NCBI RefSeq assembly: GCF_004295795.1
Contig: NZ_SEBR01000007.1
Coordinates: 62,001 to 126,000 of the forward strand
Length of the DNA: 64,000 nt
From: Flavobacterium sp.
Lineage (GTDB): Bacteria > Bacteroidota > Bacteroidia > Flavobacteriales > Flavobacteriaceae
Direction: 5' to 3'
This document shows, in pieces, positions 17,304-27,301 of the stretch. The stretch's first letter is position 1. Every line of letters starts with the position of its first letter. Under the pieces are notes generated by a model. That model saw only the letters and a program-made list of their open reading frames with translations. It did not search any database and was not told the DNA's origin. The translations under genes and the position numbers were made by a program.

Positions 17304-18166
17304 TGAAAGGAATCATTCTCGCCGGAGGTTCGGGCACGCGCCTGCACCCGCTAACACTGGCTGTGAGTAAGCAACTCATGCCAATTTATGACAAGCCGAT
17401 GATTTACTATCCGCTGTCGACGTTGATCTGGTCTGGAATCCGTGAAATCCTCATCATTTCCACACCTCACGATTTGCCTTTGTTCCGACAGCTTTTGGGC
17501 GACGGATCCAAACTCGGCTGCCGTTTCGAATATGCCGTGCAGGAAAATCCCAACGGACTTGCCGAAGCGTTCATCATCGGGAAAGAATTCATCGGAAACG
17601 ACAAGGTCGCACTCGTTCTGGGCGACAATATTTTCTACGGAACCGGACTTTCGGCTTTACTCAAATCGAACAACGATCCTAACGGTGGTGTGATCTACGC
17701 TTACCACGTACACGATCCGGAGCGTTACGGCGTCGTCGATTTTGATGCGGACGGAAACGTTTTGTCGATCGAGGAAAAACCCGAAAAACCAAAGTCGAAT
17801 TACGCCGTTCCCGGAATTTACTTCTACGACAACGATGTGGTCGAGATCGCATCCAACATAAAACCAAGCCACAGAGGCGAACTCGAAATCACTGACGTGA
17901 ACCGCGAATATCTCAACCGCGGAAAACTCAAAGTGAGCATTCTCGATCGCGGAACGGCCTGGCTTGACACGGGAACTTTCAATTCCTTGATGCAAGCTTC
18001 CCAATTCGTGCAGGTCATCGAGGAAAGACAAGGACTAAAAATCGGATCGATCGAGGAAGCCGCTTTCGAAATGGGCTTTATTTCGGCAGATGAACTTCGC
18101 GTTCTGGCCCAGCCGTTGCTCAAAAGCGGTTACGGAAAACACCTTTTAGGACTTATTTCGGAATGA
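17303..18166 (+). CDS. rmlA: Glucose-1-phosphate thymidylyltransferase
   Basis: First step of dTDP-sugar synthesis: glucose 1-phosphate plus dTTP to dTDP-glucose. 287 residues, standard length. Starts [18 protein letters not shown] with the nucleotide-binding GGSGTR loop, then [17 protein letters not shown], and LGDNIFYG with the catalytic Asp. Start overlaps the preceding stop by one base, and the stop overlaps rmlC by four bases, so translation is coupled across the operon. Product feeds both L-rhamnose (RmlC, RmlD) and probably the WecE-like aminotransferase at 33991. Confidence 0.96.
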   Translation: MKGIILAGGSGTRLHPLTLAVSKQLMPIYDKPMIYYPLSTLIWSGIREILIISTPHDLPLFRQLLGDGSKLGCRFEYAVQENPNGLAEAFIIGKEFIGNDKVALVLGDNIFYGTGLSALLKSNNDPNGGVIYAYHVHDPERYGVVDFDADGNVLSIEEKPEKPKSNYAVPGIYFYDNDVVEIASNIKPSHRGELEITDVNREYLNRGKLKVSILDRGTAWLDTGTFNSLMQASQFVQVIEERQGLKIGSIEEAAFEMGFISADELRVLAQPLLKSGYGKHLLGLISE

Positions 18167-18714
18167 ATTTCATCGCTACCAAACTCGAGGGCTGTTTTAT
18201 CGTCGAACCCAAAGTCATCGGTGACGAACGCGGCTCTTTCATGGAAAGTTTCAACGAACGCACTTTCGCCGACGGAATCGGTCAGGACGTGCATTTCGTC
18301 CAGGACAACCAATCGGTTTCGACCAAAGGCGTCTTGCGCGGCTTGCATTATCAGACGGGAATTCACGCGCAGGCCAAACTCGTTCGCGTGCTCCACGGAG
18401 AAGTACTCGACGTCGCGGTAGATTTGCGTCCGGATTCGGCTACTTTCGGACACTATGAAGCCGTTATACTTTCGGCCGAAAACAACCGGCAATTCTTTGT
18501 TCCGAGAGGTTTCGCCCATGGATTTCTCGTCCTGAGCCAAACAGCGACTTTCTTCTACAAATGCGACAATTTCTACAATAAGGAATCGGAAGGCGGACTA
18601 ATTTTCAACGACGCGACGGTGAATATCGACTGGAATTTTCCGGAATCCGAAATGACGATTTCCGAAAAAGACCAAATTCTCCCGAATCTCGAAAACGCCA
18701 GAAAAGTATGGTAA
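18163..18714 (+). CDS. rmlC: dTDP-4-dehydrorhamnose 3,5-epimerase
   Basis: 183-residue cupin-fold enzyme that epimerises dTDP-4-keto-6-deoxyglucose at C3 and C5. Motifs: [11 protein letters not shown] (substrate-binding), VLRGLHYQ with the catalytic His, and [14 protein letters not shown]. Starts within the rmlA stop (ATGA) and ends seven bases inside rmlD. The substrate requires RmlB, which is not in this window. Confidence 0.95.
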   Translation: MNFIATKLEGCFIVEPKVIGDERGSFMESFNERTFADGIGQDVHFVQDNQSVSTKGVLRGLHYQTGIHAQAKLVRVLHGEVLDVAVDLRPDSATFGHYEAVILSAENNRQFFVPRGFAHGFLVLSQTATFFYKCDNFYNKESEGGLIFNDATVNIDWNFPESEMTISEKDQILPNLENARKVW

Positions 18715-19562
18715 TTTTGGTAACGGGCGCATCGGGACAATTGGGTCAGGCCCTGAAATCGATCCATCAGAACTACGAAAATCTCGATTTCCATTTCGCC
18801 GATTCCTCGCAAGCCGACATCACAAATCTCGCAAGCCTCGAGGCGATTTTCGACCAGGTGAAACCCGAATTCTGCATTAATGCGGCGGCTTACACTGCCG
18901 TCGATAAAGCGGAATCCGAACCCGAAAAAGCACAATTGGTAAACGTTGCCGCGGCGGCAAATCTGGCGGCTGTCTGTCTGGCCAAAAATTGCACTTTGGT
19001 TCATGTTTCCACCGATTTCGTTTTCGACGGAAATGCTGACAAGCCGTATTCCGAAGAACAAAAAACTAATCCGCAAGGCGTTTACGGACGCACCAAACGC
19101 GACGGCGAGCTCGAGATCCAAAACATCCTGACGCGTTATTTCATCATCAGGACTTCCTGGGTTTATTCCGAATTCGGACACAACTTCATGAAAACGATGT
19201 TGCGTCTGGCCAAAGAACGCGATGAGGTGAACGTGGTCGACGATCAAGTCGGAACGCCAACTTACGCCGTTGATCTTGCGCGCGCCATTATTGCGGTTAT
19301 CACGTCAAATAAGCCTTTTTACGGCATTTACAACTTCAGCAACGAGGGAATTTGCAGTTGGCACGATTTCGCCTCGGAAATCTTCTCCCAATCTAAACTT
19401 GACATAAAACTCAACCCAATTCCAACGTCGGCTTTCCCGACTCCGGCGAAACGTCCGGCTTACAGCGTTCTTGACAAATCGAAAATCAAATCGGTATTCT
19501 CGCTTGAGATTCGCGACTGGAAAATCGCTTTGTCCGAAGCCTTGGCCAAAAACAACGCCTGA
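18708..19562 (+). CDS. rmlD: dTDP-4-dehydrorhamnose reductase
   Basis: Last step to dTDP-L-rhamnose. 284-residue short-chain dehydrogenase with N-terminal VTGASGQLGQAL (NAD(P)-binding), INAAAYTAVDKAE, VSTDFVFDG and the catalytic YGRTKRDGE (Tyr-x3-Lys). Overlaps rmlC by seven bases. Followed by a strong hairpin terminator, ending the operon. Confidence 0.95.
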   Translation: MVILVTGASGQLGQALKSIHQNYENLDFHFADSSQADITNLASLEAIFDQVKPEFCINAAAYTAVDKAESEPEKAQLVNVAAAANLAAVCLAKNCTLVHVSTDFVFDGNADKPYSEEQKTNPQGVYGRTKRDGELEIQNILTRYFIIRTSWVYSEFGHNFMKTMLRLAKERDEVNVVDDQVGTPTYAVDLARAIIAVITSNKPFYGIYNFSNEGICSWHDFASEIFSQSKLDIKLNPIPTSAFPTPAKRPAYSVLDKSKIKSVFSLEIRDWKIALSEALAKNNA

Positions 19563-19581
19563 TCTTCATCTGACACAAACA

Positions 19582-19617
19582 AAAAAAGAGGCCAATTTCG
19601 ACCTCTTTTTTGTTTTT
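19582..19617 (+). terminator. Bidirectional terminator between rmlD and the giant surface gene
   Basis: AAAAAAGAGG pairs perfectly with CCTCTTTTTT around a 10-base loop; a further T-run follows on plus, and A-runs give the same on minus. It serves two convergent genes. Confidence 0.85.
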
Positions 19618-19630
19618 ATACAGTTCAGTT

Positions 19631-22600
19631 TTACTTCCTGACAACTTTCAAGAAACCGCTTCTGCCGTCGCTTACCACTTCCAAAAGGAAAGTGCCTTGA
19701 GGCAAATCGCGGAACCTGATCGTGTCGCCTTCAATGTTTCCATTGTCGACCAAACGTCCGTTGCTGTCGTAAAGTCTGAATTTCGAATGATTCTCGATGC
19801 CTTTCACGATCACGTGATCCACGAACGGGTTCGGATAAACGGCGAACGAAATTGCCTCGTGTCCAATCATTCCAAGTTCCGGATCGACCGTAATGGTAAG
19901 CTGGAAAGTCGTGCTTCCGCCAGAATTCGTGGCCGTGATAGTATAAACCGTCGTCGCGGAAACTGCTGTTGGAGTTCCCGAGATCACGCCCGTCGTTGCA
20001 TTGAAAGAAAGTCCGGCGGGCAAATTCGGTGAAATCGAGTACGAAGTCACGTTTCCGCTAACCGTCGGGTTTACGTTCGAAATCGCGGCGTTCACATTGA
20101 AAACAAGTGGCGTCGGATAAGAAAGATTACTCGGAGCGACCGCATTCACGGTAATCGAAACGCCAAATGTCGCGCTTCCGCCAGAATTCGTCGCCGTCAC
20201 GGTGTAAATCGCTGTTGCGGAAATCGCCGTCGGAGTTCCCGAAATCGCTCCCGTCGTCGTGTTGAAAGTCAGTCCGGCAGGCAAGTTTGGCGAAATCGAA
20301 TAAGAAGTCACGGTTCCGGTCACCGTTGGTGTCAAGGTCGCAATCGCAGTTCCTAGTGTGAATACGTTCGGAGTCGTGTAGCTCAAAGCGCTCGGAGCGG
20401 CCGCATTCACGGTAATCGAAACTTGCGCCAGAGTATTTCCTCCAGAATTGGTCGCGATAACGAAATAAGTCGTCGTTGCGGAAATCGCCGTCGGAGTTCC
20501 CGAAATCACGCCGGTTGTCGTATTGAAAGAAAGTCCGGCTGGCAAGTTTGGCGAGATCGAGTACGAAACGACAGTTCCGGTAACGGTCGGGCTCACATTG
20601 GAAATCGCTGTTCCGACTGTGAAAACAAGTGGCGTCGGATAAGACAGATTGTTCGGAGCATCGGCATTCACGGTAATCGAAATCCCGAAAGTAGCGCTGC
20701 CGCTCACATTTGTCGCCGTTACGGTATAAGTCGCTGTAGCGGAAATCGCCGTCGGAGTTCCCGAAATTACGCCAGTCGTCGTATTGAAATTCAATCCGGC
20801 TGGCAAGTTTGGTGAAATCGAGTACGAAGTCACGGTTCCGGCCACAGTCGGATTCAAAGCAGAAATCGCGCTTCCGACAGTGAAAACGTTCGGAGTCGTA
20901 TAACTCAAAGCCGTCGGAGCGGATGGATTCACGGTGATCACAACACCAAAAGTCGTGCTTCCGCCAGAATTCGTCGCCGTTACGGTGTAAGTTGCCGTCG
21001 CTGTCGCGGATGTCGGAGTTCCCGAAATCACGCCAGTTGCGAAATTCAGAGAAAGTCCGGCTGGCAAGCTTGGTGAAACGCTGTAAGAAGTCACGGTTCC
21101 GGTCACGCTAGGACTCAAAGCCGTAATCGCGCTTCCAACGGTAAACGTGTTTGGCGAAGTGTAACTCAAAGCCGACGGAGCGACCGCATTGACCGCGATC
21201 GAAACGTTGAAACTCGTGCTTCCGCCTCCATTTGTCGCCGTGATCGTGTAGATCGCCGCCGCGGATGTCGCCGCAGGAGTTCCTGAAATGATTCCCGTCG
21301 TCGCATTGAACGAAAGTCCGGCAGGCAAACTCGCCGAGATCGAGTAAGAAGTCACGGTTCCGGTAACGGTAGGTGTCAAAGGCGAAATCGCGCTTCCGAC
21401 AGTATAATTGTTCGGAGTCGTATAGCTCAAGTTCGAAGGCGCGGCCACGTTGACCGTAATCACAACTCCAAAGCTCGAACTTCCTGATCCGTTTGATGCG
21501 GTCACGGTATAAGTTGCCGTTGGCGTCGCAGTTGTCGGAGTTCCAGAAATGAATCCGAAAGTCGCATCCAAAGTCAATCCGGCAGGCAAAGCCGGTGAAA
21601 CCGTGAACGAATCAACCGATCCGATGATTGCCGCGAACAAAGGCGAAATCGCAGTTCCGACGGTGAACGTGTTCGGTGAAGTGTAGCTCAAACTTCCCGG
21701 AGCCGGCATGCTCACGGTGATCACGACTCCAAAAGTCACATCGCCGCTGGCATTCGACGCCGTTACGGTATAAGTATTCGTCGCCGATGGACTCGTTGGA
21801 GTTCCCGAAATCACGCCTGTCGTTGTACTGAAAATCAATCCGGCTGGCAAGTTTGGTGAAATCGAGTAGGAAGTTATGTTTCCGGCAACTGTCGGCGAAA
21901 GCGGCGCGATGGCCACGTTGACTGTAAAGTTGTTCGGAGTAGTGTAACTCAAGGCGGTCGGAGCGGCTTCCTGAACTGTAATCACGACATTGAAAGTCGT
22001 ACTTCCGCCAGAATTTGTCGCCGTCACGGTATAAGCCGAAGTCGCCGTAATCGCGGTAGGAGTTCCAGAAATCGCGCCGGTTGTCGCATTGATCGAAAGT
22101 CCGGCAGGCAAACTCGGAGAAACGCTGTAAGCGACAACGTTTCCGGTAACGGTTGGCGTCAAGGCCGTGATCGCGTTTCCAACCGTGAAAACGTTAGGCG
22201 TGTTGTAACTCAACGCTGTCGGAGCTTGGTCGTTCACGGTAATCGAAATTCCGAAAGTTGCGTTTCCGCCGGAATTTGTCGCCGTCACGGTATAAGTCGC
22301 TGTCGCGGAAACGGCTGATGGCGTTCCGGAAATGACTCCGGTTGTCGCATCAAGGGAAAGTCCGGCGGGAAGCGGCGGGAAAACGCTGTATGAAACCACG
22401 TTTCCGGTAACGGTCGGCGTCAAATTCGAAATCGCGTTCCCAACAGTATAAACGTTCGGAGTCGAATAACTCAAGTTCGTCGGCGCGACATCTTTCACGG
22501 TTATTACCAATCCGAAAGTCGAACTTCCTGAAAAGTTGGATGCCGTGATCGTGTAAGTCGCGGTTGCCGTAACAGCAGTCGGCGTTCCGGAGATGTATCC

Positions 22601-25600
22601 GAAAGTTGGATCAAGCGTAAGTCCGGCAGGAAGTGCGGGCGAAACCGAAAAGTTGGTCACAAAACCGATAATTCCCGCAAAAACAGGCGTAATGGGCGTA
22701 TTGACCGTGAAAATTTGTGGCGAAGGATAACTCAAACTTCCCGGAGCGTTGTAATTCACGGTGATGACAACTCCAAAAGTCGTGCTTCCGCCGGCGTTTG
22801 TGGCCGTAACGGTATAAGTCGCGGTCGCAGCCGATGTGAACGGCGTTCCGGAAATTACGCCCGTCGTCGCATTGAAAGAAAGTCCGGCCGGAAGCGCTGG
22901 AGAAATCGAGTAAGAAGTCACGGTTCCGGTAACGGTCGGAGCAAGAGAAACGATCGCCTGACCCACGATGTAAGTGTTTGGACTGTTGTAACTCAAAGCG
23001 CTCGGAGCCGCCGGATTGACCGCAATCGAAAGGTCGAAAGTCGTATTTCCGTTGGCATTCGCGGCCGTAACCGTATAAGTCGTGTTCGCGGAAACCACAG
23101 TCGGCATTCCGGAAATCACGCCCGTTGTCGTATTGAAAGAAAGTCCGGCAGAAAGTGCTGGTGAAATGCTGTAAGATGTGACGTTTCCGGTGACGGTCGG
23201 CGTCAAATCTGTAATCGTTGTCCCGACGTTGAAAACATTCGGAGTAGGATAACTCAAGTTCGTCGGAACGCCCGAATCCACGGCAATCGAAACATTGAAA
23301 GTCGCGCTTCCGCCAGAATTCGTGGCAATGATCGTATAAGCGGTCGCTGCCGAAACAGCCGTAGGAGTTCCAGAAATCACGCCTGTGGTTGCATTGAGAG
23401 AAAGTCCGGAAGGCAAAGCCGATGAAACGCTGTAGGAAACCACGTTTCCGGCAACGGTCGGTTCGAGATTCGCGATTGGCGTTCCAATTACGAAAACATT
23501 CGGAGTCGGATAAGTCAAGGTCGTCGGAGCGATGTCGTTCACCGCGATTTCCAGATCAAAAGTCGTGCTTCCGCCGGCATTTGTCGCTGTGATCGTGTAA
23601 GTCGCGTTTGCCGAAACGTCGGTTGGAGTTCCCGAAATGATTCCGGTTGTCGTATTGAGAGAAAGTCCGTTTGGCAAAACTGGCGAAATGCTGTACGAAG
23701 TCACGTTTCCGGTAACGGTCGGAACCAAATCTGCAATCGCGGAATCAACCGTGAAAATGTTTGGTGTCGTGTAACTCAAAGCCGTCGGAGCCGCCGAATT
23801 CACCGTAATGATGAGGTCGTAAGTCGTGCTTCCGCCAGCATTTGTCGCTGTGATCGTGTAAGTCGTCGTTGCGGAAATTGCCGTCGGTGTGCCCGAAATT
23901 TGCCCGTTTGTCGTATCGAAAGAAAGTCCGGCAGGAAGCGTTCCCGAAATGCTGAAACTCGTCGCTGCGGCAGTTGTCGTCGGAACCAAAGTCGCGATCG
24001 CCGTTCCAACCGTGAACACGTTCGGATTCGGGTAAGTCAATGACATTTGCGTGCCGTCGAGCGCGATGTTGTTGAACGTGACGCGGTTTCCGTTGTCGAG
24101 TGTCATGTCGGCGCCCGTGAAGCGAATCCTGATCTTGAAATTCGCGTTGTCGTTCGCCGAAGTGATCGTTGAAAAGTCGGTTTCGAACAGTTGGTATGTT
24201 CCGGTTGTCAAGGCCAAAGCCGATGTGATGTTGGTCGAAATCCAGGTTGGAGTTTCCGAGGTCGAATAGTCGAGAATCATGCCCGAAGCCGCGCCTTCAT
24301 CCATGGCAGCAAACGAGAATTTGATGTTTTTGAATCCGGTTGTCGGCAAATTGAAAACCATCGTGTTCTCCAATCCGTTGTTTTGGAACGGTTGTGTAAT
24401 TTGGATGCCTCTCATCTGACCCGGAATATAAGCCGCGTCGTTGTTGGCTTCCGGACGATAGTTGATAGGCGTTGGCGAATTGCGTCTTTCCATCGAGCCT
24501 TTTCTCCAAAGCGGATTCGAGTTCGTGAAAGGATAACCCGCAAGCGACGAAGAATAAGTGATTGAAGTGTTGCCCAAAACCTCATAAGAAGAATCGAGAG
24601 TAGTAAGCGGTTGGTTGTTCGCGATCGAGTTGCTCATCCACCAGAAATAAACGGGCTCGCTTTCTTCGGCAGCAAAAACCGATGGAATGAAAACCGCTTT
24701 CGCACTGAAATTTGTAGCCGAATTCACCGTAATTTCTGCGGTCGTAGCCGATGAAATGCCTTCCCAATGACTGAAAACGTAGCCAGGTTCGGCAATCGCG
24801 GTCAAAGTCACCGGAATGTTCGCGAAATAAACGCCGTTCCAAGGAAACGGATTTGCGTTCACGCCAGCAAGCGTCGGAGTGATTTCCAAGGTATTGATCT
24901 TGATGTGGCCGTGATCTGCATCCGATACATCGAGAGTCGCCGCGATAGTGTTGGCAATCCCGAATTTCGCACGGATGTGATCGCGCTGAAACGCCGGACG
25001 TTGCTGGGCAAAACCGGTTTGGTAATTCGTGTACCATTCGAAGTCGTTCACTTCAAATGCGCTCCAACGGTTCGTGTGTTCCGGAAGCGACGGTTCGATT
25101 ACCGCAGCTTTCGCATTCATTTTGGATGTGACGACATTCGGTAGGTAATAACTGTTCATCATGTCGGCAAAACGGTTGATGAAATAGTTCTTGAAGCCCT
25201 CGTTCTGAAGCATTTTCCGAAGCCAGAGCGTCGACCATTCCGGATTCATCCACGAATTCGAGAAAGTTGTCGCGATTTCGAGGCTGTTGCGGTCGTATTG
25301 GTCAGTCCCGACTCCGAAAGTATCGTCCATGTCGTGGAAAACCCAACGCCAACGGCCATCGGCTCCGTAAGCGGCCGTCGGATCGTAATCGACCTTTTTT
25401 CGCCAATATTGCGTATTGTTTCCAGGCCAATCCGAATTGTCGAAAAAGATATTGGCGATGTAATAGTCGGCCATGCTTTCCGGATCGAGTTGCGTCGTAA
25501 CATAATTGTACTGACTTTGGTCGCTGAGGTCCGCGCCCTGCAAATAAGCCGACAAAGCGTCGTAGTGATCGTCGTCGCCTTCCTCGACATCTCCGTTGTT

Positions 25601-27133
25601 TTCGAGCAAGTCGACGTTGTCAAAGCCATAATTCTGGGCGAAATAATTGTTGTCGAAACGCTCGCGCAGGTTCAAGATTCCCCAATATTCGCCGTTCACG
25701 AACACGATCGCAGGTTGATAATTCTCGTTTTCGACTTTTTGTTCCTGGCAAATATCGTGGCAAAGCGCATCGCGGAACATCGTATTCCTGAAATCGCTTC
25801 CGGAGTTCGAAAGCGTGAGGCGCTCGTAACTTTGGTAAGGCAAATCAGAAAAAAACGGATAGTCCAAATCGGCATCGCCAAAATCGGCACGAGCGTAAAC
25901 CGTAAGCGATTTGCTCTCATAACGACGCGTTGAAGCACCGCGGATGCGAAGTCCGATATCTTGGTTGATGACTTGTGTTCCATTTACGAAATACGTCATG
26001 TTGGCGCGTTTTTCGAATTCCTCGCCTCGTCTGTGGTAATTTCCGATGCGAAGCCCAGAAGGATTTTCCGTCGGATTGGCTGCGCGCCAGTCGTCAAAAT
26101 CTTTCCCGGCCACGTAAATCCCGTCGTTGTAATCGTAAAAATCAGATTCTGTCAGCGAAAGCGAAACCACCGGAAGATTGAATCTCGAAGCGCCTTGCGG
26201 AGTCACGAAGTAGGTTTGTGAAACCGTTTGGCTCGGCATCGCGCCCGGTTTGATGACTTTTGCTCGCACGACCATGCCTTTGAAAATCGTTCCGTCAGGC
26301 AAATAAAAAGATGGATCGTGGCTATAAGTCGAGGAAATCATCGAGATCTTGTTGGGCTCGTTCGATCTGTCATAAACGTTGATCGGCGCCGAAAAAGTCA
26401 GCGTTTCAAAACTCTGGGTAAGTAGCGGGCCCGGAGTTTGAGAACCTGTCTCGTTGTAAGAATTGCGGTATTGGTAAGTGTGTCCGCCGATGTTCGCGGC
26501 GTCAGGCTCAGATCCGTCAAGAGTGTACAAAATAGTCACTCCGGTTTCGGCCGAGGAAATCGTCAGGTTGAATGCCGATGTGAAAAATCCGCCGGCTTGC
26601 GAGAACGTCGGTTCGTCCAAAACTTCGTTGTAACCGGTTGTAGCGTTCAGTGCCGCGGGCGTGACGTCGTCAAAAAACACAAACGGACCTGTTCCGTTGG
26701 GAAAGCGTCCGTAAGAGAAATCTTCTTCTATCGCAGTTGGCGGAACCTGATCTACGGTCACACCCGAAGCGTTCGTCAAAAGTACAGTTTCGCCTCCTGA
26801 ACTGATCTTCCAATTGGTGTGAAGCGGTTGTCCGGCAACGGTTCGGTTTTTGTCCGAACAATACACCAAAAGATATTGCCCCGGATTTAGCGTCACAGCC
26901 GGAAACGTCCATTTTTCGGGCGTCAGCGGATCGTCCGTAAGGCCAAAACCACCGAGATTGACAGCCGAAGATCCGGCGTTGTAAAGCTCGACCCAATCCT
27001 GGAAATCGCCGTCTTCGTCCACGTTAAGCGAAGCATTCGAACTCACGATTTCGTTGATGACAACTTGCGCTTTCGATGTGGTACAAAAAGCAAAAAACGC
27101 CAATAAAATCAGCGGAAGGGTAATTTTTCTCAT
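19631..27133 (-). CDS. Giant T9SS-exported LTD-CotH protein with 16 Ig-like repeats
   Basis: 2500 residues. Order: Sec signal (1-22); lamin-tail domain (about 24-130, VINEIVSSN and GDFQDWVELYN); a chitobiase-C-like module (about 175-250, TILYTLDGSEPD); CotH kinase-like domain (about 300-720) with EYWGILNLRERFDNNYF near 480 and WRWVFHDMDDTFG near 594; an InlB-like turn (EPGYVFSHWEG); a beta-sandwich (about 820-1025); 16 tandem 87-residue He_PIG Ig-like repeats (1032-2418); and a C-terminal type A T9SS sorting domain (FAVYPNPF to the end). CotH of Bacillus is a protein kinase of the spore coat; the role of secreted versions here is unknown. Expected outside, covalently anchored. Paralogue of the next gene. 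Confidence 0.92.
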   Translation of the reverse strand: MRKITLPLILLAFFAFCTTSKAQVVINEIVSSNASLNVDEDGDFQDWVELYNAGSSAVNLGGFGLTDDPLTPEKWTFPAVTLNPGQYLLVYCSDKNRTVAGQPLHTNWKISSGGETVLLTNASGVTVDQVPPTAIEEDFSYGRFPNGTGPFVFFDDVTPAALNATTGYNEVLDEPTFSQAGGFFTSAFNLTISSAETGVTILYTLDGSEPDAANIGGHTYQYRNSYNETGSQTPGPLLTQSFETLTFSAPINVYDRSNEPNKISMISSTYSHDPSFYLPDGTIFKGMVVRAKVIKPGAMPSQTVSQTYFVTPQGASRFNLPVVSLSLTESDFYDYNDGIYVAGKDFDDWRAANPTENPSGLRIGNYHRRGEEFEKRANMTYFVNGTQVINQDIGLRIRGASTRRYESKSLTVYARADFGDADLDYPFFSDLPYQSYERLTLSNSGSDFRNTMFRDALCHDICQEQKVENENYQPAIVFVNGEYWGILNLRERFDNNYFAQNYGFDNVDLLENNGDVEEGDDDHYDALSAYLQGADLSDQSQYNYVTTQLDPESMADYYIANIFFDNSDWPGNNTQYWRKKVDYDPTAAYGADGRWRWVFHDMDDTFGVGTDQYDRNSLEIATTFSNSWMNPEWSTLWLRKMLQNEGFKNYFINRFADMMNSYYLPNVVTSKMNAKAAVIEPSLPEHTNRWSAFEVNDFEWYTNYQTGFAQQRPAFQRDHIRAKFGIANTIAATLDVSDADHGHIKINTLEITPTLAGVNANPFPWNGVYFANIPVTLTAIAEPGYVFSHWEGISSATTAEITVNSATNFSAKAVFIPSVFAAEESEPVYFWWMSNSIANNQPLTTLDSSYEVLGNTSITYSSSLAGYPFTNSNPLWRKGSMERRNSPTPINYRPEANNDAAYIPGQMRGIQITQPFQNNGLENTMVFNLPTTGFKNIKFSFAAMDEGAASGMILDYSTSETPTWISTNITSALALTTGTYQLFETDFSTITSANDNANFKIRIRFTGADMTLDNGNRVTFNNIALDGTQMSLTYPNPNVFTVGTAIATLVPTTTAAATSFSISGTLPAGLSFDTTNGQISGTPTAISATTTYTITATNAGGSTTYDLIITVNSAAPTALSYTTPNIFTVDSAIADLVPTVTGNVTSYSISPVLPNGLSLNTTTGIISGTPTDVSANATYTITATNAGGSTTFDLEIAVNDIAPTTLTYPTPNVFVIGTPIANLEPTVAGNVVSYSVSSALPSGLSLNATTGVISGTPTAVSAATAYTIIATNSGGSATFNVSIAVDSGVPTNLSYPTPNVFNVGTTITDLTPTVTGNVTSYSISPALSAGLSFNTTTGVISGMPTVVSANTTYTVTAANANGNTTFDLSIAVNPAAPSALSYNSPNTYIVGQAIVSLAPTVTGTVTSYSISPALPAGLSFNATTGVISGTPFTSAATATYTVTATNAGGSTTFGVVITVNYNAPGSLSYPSPQIFTVNTPITPVFAGIIGFVTNFSVSPALPAGLTLDPTFGYISGTPTAVTATATYTITASNFSGSSTFGLVITVKDVAPTNLSYSTPNVYTVGNAISNLTPTVTGNVVSYSVFPPLPAGLSLDATTGVISGTPSAVSATATYTVTATNSGGNATFGISITVNDQAPTALSYNTPNVFTVGNAITALTPTVTGNVVAYSVSPSLPAGLSINATTGAISGTPTAITATSAYTVTATNSGGSTTFNVVITVQEAAPTALSYTTPNNFTVNVAIAPLSPTVAGNITSYSISPNLPAGLIFSTTTGVISGTPTSPSATNTYTVTASNASGDVTFGVVITVSMPAPGSLSYTSPNTFTVGTAISPLFAAIIGSVDSFTVSPALPAGLTLDATFGFISGTPTTATPTATYTVTASNGSGSSSFGVVITVNVAAPSNLSYTTPNNYTVGSAISPLTPTVTGTVTSYSISASLPAGLSFNATTGIISGTPAATSAAAIYTITATNGGGSTSFNVSIAVNAVAPSALSYTSPNTFTVGSAITALSPSVTGTVTSYSVSPSLPAGLSLNFATGVISGTPTSATATATYTVTATNSGGSTTFGVVITVNPSAPTALSYTTPNVFTVGSAISALNPTVAGTVTSYSISPNLPAGLNFNTTTGVISGTPTAISATATYTVTATNVSGSATFGISITVNADAPNNLSYPTPLVFTVGTAISNVSPTVTGTVVSYSISPNLPAGLSFNTTTGVISGTPTAISATTTYFVIATNSGGNTLAQVSITVNAAAPSALSYTTPNVFTLGTAIATLTPTVTGTVTSYSISPNLPAGLTFNTTTGAISGTPTAISATAIYTVTATNSGGSATFGVSITVNAVAPSNLSYPTPLVFNVNAAISNVNPTVSGNVTSYSISPNLPAGLSFNATTGVISGTPTAVSATTVYTITATNSGGSTTFQLTITVDPELGMIGHEAISFAVYPNPFVDHVIVKGIENHSKFRLYDSNGRLVDNGNIEGDTIRFRDLPQGTFLLEVVSDGRSGFLKVVRK
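19880..24040 (-). repeat. 16 tandem 261-bp coding repeats
   Basis: Each unit encodes 87 residues of the pattern LSYTTPNVFTVGxAI ... PAGLSFNxTTGVISGTP ... TYTVTATNSGGS; the last is 82. Units 6 and 10 (and their partners 5 and 9) share a variant with FAxIIG and LTLDxTFGxISGTP. All remain in frame. Confidence 0.92.
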
Positions 27134-27152
27134 GTGCTACCTGTTTAGGCGG

Positions 27153-27160
27153 CAAATATA
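27153..27160 (-). promoter_or_regulatory. -7 promoter box of the 2500-aa gene
   Basis: TATATTTG on minus, 20 bases before the ATG at 27133. Confidence 0.5.
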
Positions 27161-27246
27161 TAGGGTTTGGTAGGCTTGTCAGGTTTTTCTCGTTTTAAAA
27201 AACCAAAATTTTCGACGAACTGCACGTTCTCAGAAATTTCTGTCAA

Positions 27247-27282
27247 TAAAAAAAGGGAGAAAAACCGAAGTTATCTCCCTTT
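27247..27282 (-). terminator. Terminator of the 1114-aa gene
   Basis: AAAGGGAGA pairs with TCTCCCTTT around a 13-base loop; a T-run follows on the minus strand. It starts 20 bases after the stop at 27302. Confidence 0.8.
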
Positions 27283-27301
27283 GAATCAATATAATATGTG
27301 T

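Noticed and set aside
19880..24040. Regular DNA repeats that might suggest a CRISPR array
   Set aside because: Period is 261 bp with no spacers; the repeats stay in frame and encode Ig-like domains.
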